Shown: positions 18,601 to 24,951 of the stretch, piece by piece
Numbering within the stretch: the first letter of the stretch is position 1
Layout of the letters: each line of letters begins with the position of its first letter
Source: Verrucomicrobiota bacterium
GTDB taxonomy: Bacteria; Verrucomicrobiota; Verrucomicrobiia; Limisphaerales; UBA9464
Assembly (NCBI GenBank): GCA_025360495.1
Contig: JANYCC010000175.1
Coordinates: 1-35,491, forward strand
DNA: 35,491 nt
Reading direction: 5' to 3'
Notes under the pieces: generated by a model
Database searches by the model: none
What the model was told of the DNA's origin: nothing
The model's input: only the letters and a program-made list of their open reading frames with translations
Position numbers and translations under genes: made by a program

Positions 18601-20600
18601 GGGTGCTCTATAATCGCTTCGACGACGCCTTGGGCATTTATAATGAGGATGGGCGCCCCGTCGGTTCCTTCAACCTGCGGGGCCCGGTCTGGCAGGAAAC
18701 GCCGGGTGCAAATCGGGGTGTTCCCAGCCCGCGTCTCGCCGAGTTCATCCAGCACCTCGGCGGACGATTGCCCGGCGATTCCGACCGGGCGGATCACCGG
18801 GCCGAGTCCGAGGAATTCCGCGGGTTCCTGAAGAAGCTGATCGCGACCATCGACCACGGTTCGACCGGAATCGAACCGGATGACTCCGCGCAGGACCCGG
18901 GGTTGGCCGTGCTCATTGGTCGGCCTCTGGCATTGGTCCTCGCCGATCTGCACCTTGAGCTCTATGGCACCCCGCCGGGCGACGGTGCCCAGCCCGGCCT
19001 GCCCGCCATCGACCAGAGCCGCGCGGCGTTCGACGATTCCATCGCCCGGTTCAAGTCGGGTGGCGGCACGGTCTATTCGGAACAAGAACGCAGGTCCGCC
19101 GGCTTTGCCAAGGTCCGGTTCCCGGTGCGTCTCGGGGATGGCGCGAAGGTGCACGACGGATTGGTCGGCTACTTCGTGAAGGGCGCGGATGCCGCCACCA
19201 GCTATCGGACCTTCCATGCCCCCGGCGCAGTGCCCGGCGGAAATCCCAACGTGGTGCCGCCGCCCCTGAGCGGGACCGGTTGCCTTTCCCTGGCGGCAGC
19301 GGACCCGATCGGGACCACGGTCATGATGCTGGTGGATCCCCGTGGCGCCGTGCATGCCAGCACCGGCATCCTACCCGTCAAGGGCATCACCCTGCCGCCC
19401 GAGCAATACGCCGATGCCCTGAAACGGATCGACGCCACCTTCCTCACCGCTCCGGTTCTCGGTGGCGCGGATAGCATCCAACTGCCCGTTCCCGTCGAGG
19501 CGGGGCATGCCTGGTCCTGGCTGACGCGGCGGGCCGACGAGGAGCTGGTCGGCAGGAGTGCCATCGGAATCCGCAGGTGGACGACCCAGGGACTCGTCGA
19601 AGCCCCCAACACAAGCGCGGCTTTCTCCCCATCGCCACTCCGTCTGAGAGAGGGATGGCTTCATCTCTACCCGGTGGAGACAGCCTCGGACGGAAAATCC
19701 AACGATCGACTCGCGACCCCTCCAACTCCTTTCGACGTGGTGGTGAGGCCGGACGTCAGCGGAGACCTGACCCTGGTTCCGGAGACGGCGCGGCTTCTCG
19801 GCCCCGGGATCACCCTGGCGGAGACGGATGACGGCAAACGCTTCATCGGCTATTGGAATCGCGAGGACGACTCCGTCTCGTGGAAGGTCGCCGCCGAGGG
19901 CGGGTACAACGTCGACATCAGCTACTCGGCCCCGGAGGAGTCGCAGTTCAAGATCGAGGTCTTCGACCCGTCGGGACGCCCAATGTGGACGCAATACTAT
20001 CGCGCGCCTGGCACCGGCACTTGGGACGTTATCCAACACCCGGAGGTCGTGAGTTGGCGTCCGGGCCTGGCCGATTGGATCTATGCGGTGCCGCTGGCTT
20101 GGTGCGGGACGGATCGGGGCGTATGCACGATCAAGGTCAGTCCGGCGACTCATCTGCCGGATGGTCTGTCCGGGGTGGAGAAGCGATGGAGACCCGTCAA
20201 CCTTTGGTCCCTCGCCCTGAGCAAACTGATCGTCCCGACCGGGCCGCGGATCCTTCTCTCCGAATGGTACGCGACCTTGCACGGAACCAAGATCCGACAC
20301 GTATCGATCCCCGGGGCCATGGGGCCTGAGAACACTTATATCGGTGGCTGGACCGATCCCAAGGAATACATCACGTGGAGGGTGAGGCTGACTGCCGGCG
20401 CCTGGAACGTGACGGTGCACCGGCGGCACATCGGGCTCGGGGACTCGCAAGGCGAGGGCCCGGACGTTGCGATCGAAGTCCGCAGGGCGGGGGACTCACA
20501 GATGATTGCGTCCGGTCGGGCCAGCGTCCCTCAGGATACAGGCCCCATCCGCGTGGTCGACCTGCCACCGGGTCGCCCGGCGAATACGAGGTGCGGCTGA
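15651..20600 (+). CDS. Giant hypothetical protein with C-terminal carbohydrate-binding-like modules (1649 aa, apparent 3' frameshift)
   Basis: The N-terminal domain includes GIHLHWALPDALTRSDP, then PNRFLVVRLATV, and lacks a signal peptide. A helical segment lies at about residues 440-540. Later segments include YPESWGMQGFELHESNPEIG, VFGWVLYNRFDDALGIYNED, LAVLIGRPLALVLADLHLEL and LVDPRGAVHASTGILPVKGI, all of unknown function. Two C-terminal modules start at RFIGYWNREDDSVSWKV (about residue 1397) and TYIGGWTDPKEYITWRV (about 1562). They resemble carbohydrate-binding beta-sandwiches seen in fucosidase-type and other PVC proteins. The second module stops before its last strands, and the missing sequence is encoded in the neighbouring frame up to 20683. 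The true product may therefore be about 1677 residues. No clear ribosome-binding site is visible; expression may depend on the upstream transcript. Confidence 0.75.
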   Translation: MNPNTPSLLVPMNLAALCVGPQDQLSGARLGKIAADFQNLESQPYLGASVVPKPFEEEAAPAGIHLHWALPDALTRSDPSDEKKLRRAPNRFLVVRLATVIEPDGGSSPKTERRAWVVESDFVWTREERDAGASDARNALSRAVPLGFAKVEKEALMGHPLFAYQGRVRPLDAAWTDPARDPRYRPALTALGYGTEAYAAAYPHCRNVFGFFDPVFDAVRAKDGLEPRHRHLSYLVVGWYHDQASDPVTLIRKTVDDLLAARIKKTGPAGVDLANLRKEVLSDAFKSVHGWSYPWARESQGGRIPRREPERTLFVGQLTTLEWDPARSYALPAGNPVSVAIGTTTAEALSALLAHTQDPGSAADFETLLNDFQFDLVREYATAAGQASLQDALHQRDFTPLPAGDVGAPESGRIWLLKSGASGDRSIRSQASDGELSRLATSLGASLPADLATGLDALNAAQAAYDDQSAGVATRRGQVFADWTTYLAAKTPDAKSYIEKEIAALNVLVQDLGVRNASRTAARLELEQLLGLPEHSGNPAGESASPLYTLDWVTAPRYYKPNDPVVLVSGLSPSNRYGDHGRLDPGGQGGLVCRLSDDITKTGGLANLPPEKRPQLLRYSAPEDWAGTITQEIPGWQTVISLCIEATLLDPNLATLVGGVEVTRCQRDYRGGKQEDFHGVAPSPVGLTVYRHPWIPLILQWEASFRPFYPLTGPDGVPLAYPESWGMQGFELHESNPEIGYKGANPGHAGLVPTTYRGSVTLARDVQIDLTSQIQRHLEEHPLDLEMDSPGVRRMKETLKQVAGMSFQMMAQSMDGFHRQLLMRDQALQMRVFDPPASRTGDDWKRDYVGVYRFAAEVEKAVDRERDASCLEGRNHFNPIRAGSLTITRLRVLDAFGQVREIIAPNPTRDSIRSEDVIPSGRLRAPKEWNETAAVLPLRITQPARLSFRYRSALVVGGGSPGDSAARAGLEMSCDPASTPVFGWVLYNRFDDALGIYNEDGRPVGSFNLRGPVWQETPGANRGVPSPRLAEFIQHLGGRLPGDSDRADHRAESEEFRGFLKKLIATIDHGSTGIEPDDSAQDPGLAVLIGRPLALVLADLHLELYGTPPGDGAQPGLPAIDQSRAAFDDSIARFKSGGGTVYSEQERRSAGFAKVRFPVRLGDGAKVHDGLVGYFVKGADAATSYRTFHAPGAVPGGNPNVVPPPLSGTGCLSLAAADPIGTTVMMLVDPRGAVHASTGILPVKGITLPPEQYADALKRIDATFLTAPVLGGADSIQLPVPVEAGHAWSWLTRRADEELVGRSAIGIRRWTTQGLVEAPNTSAAFSPSPLRLREGWLHLYPVETASDGKSNDRLATPPTPFDVVVRPDVSGDLTLVPETARLLGPGITLAETDDGKRFIGYWNREDDSVSWKVAAEGGYNVDISYSAPEESQFKIEVFDPSGRPMWTQYYRAPGTGTWDVIQHPEVVSWRPGLADWIYAVPLAWCGTDRGVCTIKVSPATHLPDGLSGVEKRWRPVNLWSLALSKLIVPTGPRILLSEWYATLHGTKIRHVSIPGAMGPENTYIGGWTDPKEYITWRVRLTAGAWNVTVHRRHIGLGDSQGEGPDVAIEVRRAGDSQMIASGRASVPQDTGPIRVVDLPPGRPANTRCG

Positions 20601-20683
20601 GGCTGTTCCAGGAGGTGGCGCGACCCTGGCGGACGTTGAACCTGGAGCGGGTCGAGTTGAATGCGCGGGACGGGGGAAGGTGA
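20573..20683 (+). other. Out-of-frame C-terminal tail of the 1649-aa protein
   Basis: After the in-frame segment VVDLPPG (ending around 20572), the frame one base earlier reads SPGEYEVRLRLFQEVARPWR and then TLNLERVELNARDGGR before a TGA at 20681-20683. This is the expected closing-strand pattern of the carbohydrate-binding-like module. The annotated frame instead ends RPANTRCG. Adding one base in the GGG run at 20570-20572 would join the two. It is either a real mutation, a sequencing error, or programmed slippage. Confidence 0.7.
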
Positions 20684-20765
20684 GAGGTCGTGTTTTCGCC
20701 CTTGTTGTAACGGCGGAATATCGGCAGAATAACGGCAATCATCCCCGAATCGGAGAGCCGCCCGA

Positions 20766-21857
20766 ATGCCGTTTGAACCGAAGTTCAGCTTCACCGCCCG
20801 GATCGCCACCGACCTCATGCGCATCGAGGGGGCGAGGCAGGCCGTCGTGCATCTGCCGATCACCGCCTCGGTCCTGGCCACCCTGCGGGAGACGGCCCGG
20901 CTGTTTTCGACCCATTACTCGACGATGATCGAGGGTAATCGCCTGACGCAGGAACAGGTGTCCAAGGTCATCGGGAAGCAGGAACACTTTCCCGGCCGCG
21001 AGCGGGACGAAAAGGAAGTGCTCGGCTACTACGCCGCGCTCGAAAAGGTCGAGCAGTTTGCCCGTGCCGGGGAAGCGGTGACTGAACGGCAGGTGCAGCT
21101 GCTGCACGCGCTCGTCATGGCCGGAGGCAGGGCCACCGCGAAACCGTCTCCCTATCGCGACGGCCAGAACGTCATCCGCGATAGCCGCAGCCGCGACATC
21201 GTGTACATGCCGCCCGAGGCCAAAGATGTATCCGGACTCATGGGGGACCTGATCGCCTGGCTGAAGTCCTCGGAAAGGGCCGGACTGCCCTCTCCGGTGC
21301 GTGCCGGCATCGCGCATTACCAGTTTGCCACGATCCACCCCTACTATGACGGGAATGGCCGGACCGCCCGGTTGCTGACGACGCTGATCCTGCATCTTGG
21401 GGCGTATGACCTGAAGGGCCTGTATTCGTTGGAAGAGTATTACGCACGCGACCTCACTGCCTATTACGAGGCGCTCACGGTCGGACCTTCGCACAACTAC
21501 TACCTTGGCCGCGCCGAATCCGACCTCACCGGTTGGGTCGAATACTTCTGCCGGGGAACGGCCGAGAGCTTCGAGAACGTGCGGAATAGGGCTGGAGAAG
21601 CGGCCCGCTTGGGGGCACGGGACGCCTCGGCGCAACTTCGGCAGCTGGATCCGCGGCAGCGAAAGGTGCTGGGGTTGTTCCGGGGAAGCGACACGATCAC
21701 CAGCCACGACGTCGAACGACTCTTCAAGCTCTCCCGACGGACGGCGCGCGACCTGTTGTCCCGCTGGAGTCAGGAGGGTTTTCTGACGGTCGCCGATCCG
21801 GCGAAGAAGAGCCGGAAGTACGGCCTTGCGGGCCTGTTCCAAGGCCTGCTGCGGTAA
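20766..21857 (+). CDS. Fic family protein (class II, AMP-transferase) with C-terminal winged helix
   Basis: The 363-residue product contains the catalytic Fic motif HPYYDGNGRTAR (H191 to R202), complete with the catalytic histidine, the metal-binding D195 and the anion-hole GNGR. An N-terminal inhibitory motif of the form (S/T)xxxE(G/N) is present at S52-TMI-E56-G57, which places it in class II, where E56 would restrain activity until relieved. The C-terminal 70 residues (HDVERLFKLSRRTARDLLSR) look like a winged-helix DNA-binding domain. Fic enzymes usually transfer AMP from ATP to a protein hydroxyl. The start is supported by GGAG about 10 nt upstream. The gene lies 82 bp after the end of the giant-protein cassette, on the same strand. 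Whether it belongs functionally to that cassette is not clear; stand-alone Fic-wHTH genes are common. Confidence 0.9.
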   Translation: MPFEPKFSFTARIATDLMRIEGARQAVVHLPITASVLATLRETARLFSTHYSTMIEGNRLTQEQVSKVIGKQEHFPGRERDEKEVLGYYAALEKVEQFARAGEAVTERQVQLLHALVMAGGRATAKPSPYRDGQNVIRDSRSRDIVYMPPEAKDVSGLMGDLIAWLKSSERAGLPSPVRAGIAHYQFATIHPYYDGNGRTARLLTTLILHLGAYDLKGLYSLEEYYARDLTAYYEALTVGPSHNYYLGRAESDLTGWVEYFCRGTAESFENVRNRAGEAARLGARDASAQLRQLDPRQRKVLGLFRGSDTITSHDVERLFKLSRRTARDLLSRWSQEGFLTVADPAKKSRKYGLAGLFQGLLR

Positions 21858-21941
21858 CGAAACCTGAAGCTTTGCCCGGCTGTTGGTCGCCCCGGCTGGC
21901 GAATCCCCCAATTGGCAATCGATGATCTCCAATGACCAATC

Positions 21942-21969
21942 ATCAATTATCAATTATCAATTATCAATT
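21942..21969. repeat. Four tandem copies of ATCAATT
   Basis: A perfect 7-bp repeat occurs four times in a row between the convergent fic gene and the following minus-strand gene. It is AT-rich in an otherwise GC-rich region. Related ATTGAGGATTG-type sequence occurs at about 31726-31880. Confidence 0.85.
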
Positions 21970-22000
21970 ATTCGATGGCGGCATGGCCTGCATTCCAGAT

Positions 22001-22546
22001 TCACAGGCCGGCTGGATGCTTCCTGGACGTGGGCTCCCCGGTATTCTCCTTTGGAAGCTGAACCTTCTTCAGTGCATAGCGAAACAATGCATTTTCCTCG
22101 AAGGCCAACGGGCCTTTGGGCGGTTCCTCCCCGCGGCCTTGGATCCCGGCGAGGGTGAGCGTCCCGTCCTCGATCTTGAGGATGGCACCGATCACCGCGC
22201 CGATGTCACGCGTTCCGATTTCATTTGTTGGATGATAGCCCGTGATGGTGGCGCGCAGTTGCTGAGGGTACGTCCCCGCCGGCAGGTCGAAGGTGGCATC
22301 ATACCAATTGCCTTTGTTGTTGCCCTGCAGCCATTGAAAGTGGAGCGAATTGTTCGTGATCCCGAGGGTGATTCTGTTGTCCGACTCCTGGCCCAACATG
22401 ATTCCCTCCCATGTTCCTTGGAGACGTTGTAGCACGGAGGGGGCCGGGGCTGGGGTGGTGGAGTCGGCTTGAAGGCATGCAAGATCACAGGGCATTAGCA
22501 GGGACAGCGCCGTGAACCCGAATCTTGGTCTCGGGATCATTCTCAT
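22001..22546 (-). CDS. Secreted lipocalin-like protein (TIGR03067-like)
   Basis: The 181-residue product has an N-terminal export signal (FGFTALSLLMPCDLACLQA), then a short Ala/Pro linker and a small beta-barrel-like domain beginning LQRLQGTWEGIMLGQ. The phrases NNSLHFQWLQGNNKGNWYDA and ILKIEDGTLTLAG, and the terminal F-x-x-x-A-L-F-R-Y strand, fit the planctomycete/verrucomicrobial 'LQGTW' family (TIGR03067-like), whose function is not established. It would be periplasmic or secreted. The gene is convergent with fic and stands alone. A second in-frame ATG two codons downstream (22540) is an equally possible start. Confidence 0.7.
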   Translation of the reverse strand: MRMIPRPRFGFTALSLLMPCDLACLQADSTTPAPAPSVLQRLQGTWEGIMLGQESDNRITLGITNNSLHFQWLQGNNKGNWYDATFDLPAGTYPQQLRATITGYHPTNEIGTRDIGAVIGAILKIEDGTLTLAGIQGRGEEPPKGPLAFEENALFRYALKKVQLPKENTGEPTSRKHPAGL

Positions 22547-22773
22547 TTGTTAGGTTCCAGCTCTGGTGACGCTCGGTCAAAGGATCCGCGCAGGAACCCG
22601 ATTGGCGCATATGCCGTCCCCGTGCGTCACCTGCGACCACAGTCCGCTCATTTCGAGCGGAGTCGATTTTGAAATTGTAAAACATCTGTGAAACGATGCG
22701 GGTGACCAATGATCGGTCATTCGGATCAGATCTATATCAGTGACAAAGGAAACGGGCACAGGAGACGGAATCC

Positions 22774-22908
22774 ATGGCCGAGCCATCGAAGCTGCGGTTG
22801 GCGGGTGCCTGGTTTTACGCGATGAGCCGGGGAAACGATGGACGGGGCGTCGTTCCCGCTGACGAGGACAGGCGGCGCTTTCCGGGGTCGGTCTCCGGGT
22901 TGGGGCGC
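22774..22908 (+). pseudogene. RAYT (REP-associated tyrosine transposase) N-terminal remnant
   Basis: The first 45 codons (MAEPSKLRLAGAWFYAMSRG, then ND and DEDRRRF) match the very conserved start of Y1/IS200-like REP-associated transposases, where LxxxGAWYHVxxRGN and DxxDRxxF are typical. A good ribosome-binding site (AGGAG) precedes the ATG. The reading frame then runs straight into a palindromic repeat, and no HUH catalytic motif or C-terminal tyrosine segment is found, so the gene is truncated and non-functional. Confidence 0.7.
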
Positions 22909-23056
22909 ATCTTGGCACTGCCCCAAGGACGCCATCAGGGCGGCTCGGGTGGAACCTCGCCCCGATTGGAAGTTCCCACAGGCCTGGTCTGTTTTGGTAG
23001 GGCGAGGTTCCATCCGAGCCGCTGGGGGGGCCGTGGTGGGGGCAGTGCCAGGATGT
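22905..23056. repeat. Palindromic REP/REPIN element next to RAYT remnant
   Basis: An inner inverted pair lies at 22941-22962 (CGGCTCGGGTGGAACCTCGC...) and 23000-23021, 22 bp each with one mismatch. An outer pair follows the pattern GCATCTTGGCACTGCCCC near 22907-22924 and GGGGCAGTGCCAGGATGTGC near 23038-23057. The right half also carries GGCCTGGTCTGTTTTGGTAG, which is the reverse complement of sequence in the single-unit copy at 31627-31704. The structure is two copies of a ~75-bp unit in opposite orientation. Confidence 0.85.
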
Positions 23057-23144
23057 GCCCTCCGGGTTGTCAGTTGGCAGAAGTGGCTGGACAGACGTGG
23101 GCGACCATGGATTCATCCCCGGGCCAATCGTTGCTTGCGGCTCC

Positions 23145-23462
23145 ATGGCTTCCCGTCCCGCCCATCCACAACCGGCGAACCGCCTCCCGAAGGTTGCCGT
23201 CAGCATTCCCGGACCGCTGCGCGGCTGTTGCAATGGCGCCGCGGAACTGGCGGTGCCGGCGGCGGACCTGCATGCCGTGCTCGCGCAACTGGAGCGTCTC
23301 CACCCGGCGCTGCACCGGAGTATCTGCGACGAAACCGGTGCGCTGCGCCGTCACATCAATCTCTTCGTGAATCTCAATCACATGCGCGACCGGCAAGGAC
23401 TGGACACCCCGCTGGCGGCAGGCGAGATCGTCACCATCATGACCGCGGTATCGGGAGGCTGA
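23145..23462 (+). CDS. MoaD/ThiS-like ubiquitin-fold sulfur-carrier protein
   Basis: The likely ATG at 23145 gives 105 residues; a GTG at 23055 would add a non-conserved extension lying over the palindromic repeat. From KVAVSIPGPLRGCCNGAAEL on, the pattern fits a beta-grasp MoaD/ThiS protein: a helix (LHAVLAQLERLHPALH), then INLFVNLNHMRDRQGLDTPL, and the ending GEIVTIMTAVSGG with a C-terminal Gly-Gly. In this family the terminal glycine is adenylated and converted to a thiocarboxylate that donates sulfur. The stop is 3 bp before the start of the propeller gene, which strongly suggests co-translation. No E1-like activating enzyme is encoded in the window. The carrier identification is good, but the pathway served is unknown. 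Confidence 0.7.
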   Translation: MASRPAHPQPANRLPKVAVSIPGPLRGCCNGAAELAVPAADLHAVLAQLERLHPALHRSICDETGALRRHINLFVNLNHMRDRQGLDTPLAAGEIVTIMTAVSGG

Positions 23463-23465
23463 ACC

Positions 23466-24578
23466 ATGAAAGACCGTATTATCCTCTGTGTCGGAACCAA
23501 GAAGGGATTGTTCGTGGCCGAGTCGTCGAAGACCCGGCGCGGCTTCACGCTGCGCGGCCCATTCAACCCGGGTGTGGGAGTGTATTCGGCGCTGATCGAC
23601 ACGCGCGGCACGCCGCGGCTGTACGCGTCCAGTTGCAATCCGTTTTTCGGGATGAAGGTCCTGCGTTCGACGGATCTCGGGAAGACTTTCAAGGAGACCA
23701 AGGCGGCGCCGGCTTTCCCGAAGGATGATGGTCGCGCGCTGGCCAACATTTGGGCGCTGGAATCCGGCAAGGACCGGAAGGAACTGTGGTGCGGCGTTGA
23801 GCCGGCCTCCCTCTTCAAGAGCCGTGACGGGGGCGATTCCTGGGAACTGGTGCCGGGGATCAGCAACCACGAGCACGCCCGCAAATGGCATCCGGGCAAT
23901 GGCGGATTGTGCATGCACACCATCCTGCGCGACGGCAACCGCGTTCATCTCGGCATCTCGACCGGCGGCCATTACTTGAGCGAGGATGGCGGGGAGACTT
24001 TCGCCGCGGCCAACCACGGGGTCGGTGCGGGGTTCAGCCCGGATCCCTTTCCCGAGTTCGGCCAATGCGTCCACAAGATCGCGGGCCACAAGGACGCACC
24101 CGGCCGGCTCTATATGCAGAACCACGGCGGCTGGGGCGAGTGGGACGGACCGGGCGGACGGCGCCCGGACATCGGCGTGCTGCGCAGCGACGACCACGGC
24201 CACACCTGGCGCTCCATCGCGAAGGGGTTGCCGTCCGACTTCGGTTTCCCGTTGGTGGTCCATCCGCACCATCCTGACACGCTGTATGTCGTGCCGTTGG
24301 AGCCGTCGACACGGACCTGTCCGGGCGGCATCCCGGCGGTCTGGCGCAGCGAAAACGGCGGCGGTTCCTGGAAGAAACTCACCCGGGGACTGCCTAAGAA
24401 GGACAGTTTCTTCACAGTGTTGCGCGATGCGGTGGACATCGACGAATTACCCGCGCCGGCCCTTTATTTCGGGACGACCACGGGCCAGCTCTGGATTGGT
24501 CGCGACGGCGGCGAGAAATGGGAATGCCTGTTCAACTCGCTGCCGCCGATCCACTGCGTCAAGGCGGTCGTCGTTTGA
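23466..24578 (+). CDS. BNR/Asp-box beta-propeller protein (sialidase-like fold)
   Basis: The 370-residue product has multiple Asp-box motifs (STDLGKTF, SRDGGDSW, SEDGGETF, SDDHGHTW, SENGGGSW, GRDGGEKW), the hallmark of six-bladed sialidase-type or VPS10-like propellers. No signal peptide is present, so it is probably cytoplasmic. A true sialidase also needs an arginine triad and catalytic Tyr/Glu, which I cannot assign with confidence, so enzyme activity should not be assumed. The gene follows the MoaD/ThiS-like gene by 3 bp. Linkage of these two gene types is something I recall from other genomes, and it suggests the propeller is a partner or substrate of the sulfur carrier. It is convergent with the efflux operon. 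Confidence 0.75.
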   Translation: MKDRIILCVGTKKGLFVAESSKTRRGFTLRGPFNPGVGVYSALIDTRGTPRLYASSCNPFFGMKVLRSTDLGKTFKETKAAPAFPKDDGRALANIWALESGKDRKELWCGVEPASLFKSRDGGDSWELVPGISNHEHARKWHPGNGGLCMHTILRDGNRVHLGISTGGHYLSEDGGETFAAANHGVGAGFSPDPFPEFGQCVHKIAGHKDAPGRLYMQNHGGWGEWDGPGGRRPDIGVLRSDDHGHTWRSIAKGLPSDFGFPLVVHPHHPDTLYVVPLEPSTRTCPGGIPAVWRSENGGGSWKKLTRGLPKKDSFFTVLRDAVDIDELPAPALYFGTTTGQLWIGRDGGEKWECLFNSLPPIHCVKAVVV

Positions 24579-24951
24579 GGCGCTGAAGGGGGGCGGGGTA
24601 GCAGCCGATCCGGCCTCCTCCCCCCTCCGTACCTCTGTTGCCCTCTCGTCCTCGTGCTTCTCGTCCTCGGCCCTCGTCCTCGGCCCTCGTCCTATATCGG
24701 GCATTGGGCTTCGAGGACGAGACGCGAGGACGAGACGCGAGGACGAGACACGAGACGCGAGGCGGGGAGCTTCCTCCTCTTCCCAGCCTTTTCCTCCTTC
24801 GTTCCTCAGGAAGGGAGGGAGTCCGGGTGTCCGGCCCTCATCCTTGCTCCGTTATCCTCAATCCCGCCCCCAATAAGGCCTTCTGGGCGGCTCGGGTGGA
24901 GCCCCCCTTTACCTAATCAATCATCCGCCGACGGGTCCAATCGGGTGTGCT
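24579..24951. other. Convergent intergenic region with inverted 13-bp repeat arrays
   Basis: Between the convergent propeller gene and the efflux operon, a 13-bp unit (CTCGTCCTCGGCC) repeats at 24660, 24673 and 24686. A related array in the opposite orientation (GAGGACGAGACGC) runs at 24713, 24726 and 24739. Ten-base stems such as 24660-24669 with 24712-24721 pair perfectly, so a strong hairpin could form from either strand, plausibly a bidirectional terminator. There is no T-run typical of an intrinsic terminator. No gene is seen. Confidence 0.65.
24891..24911 (+). repeat. Partial copy of the GGCTCGGGTGGA palindrome arm
   Basis: The sequence GGCGGCTCGGGTGGAGCCCC matches the inner arm of the REP element at 22941-22962 for about 16 bases and then diverges. 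It lies just downstream of the outer-membrane efflux gene. Confidence 0.6.

Noticed and set aside
22577-23233. Minus-strand open frame of 218 codons across the REP palindrome
   Set aside because: It crosses the repeat and the RAYT remnant and has no domain; an artefact of the repeat.
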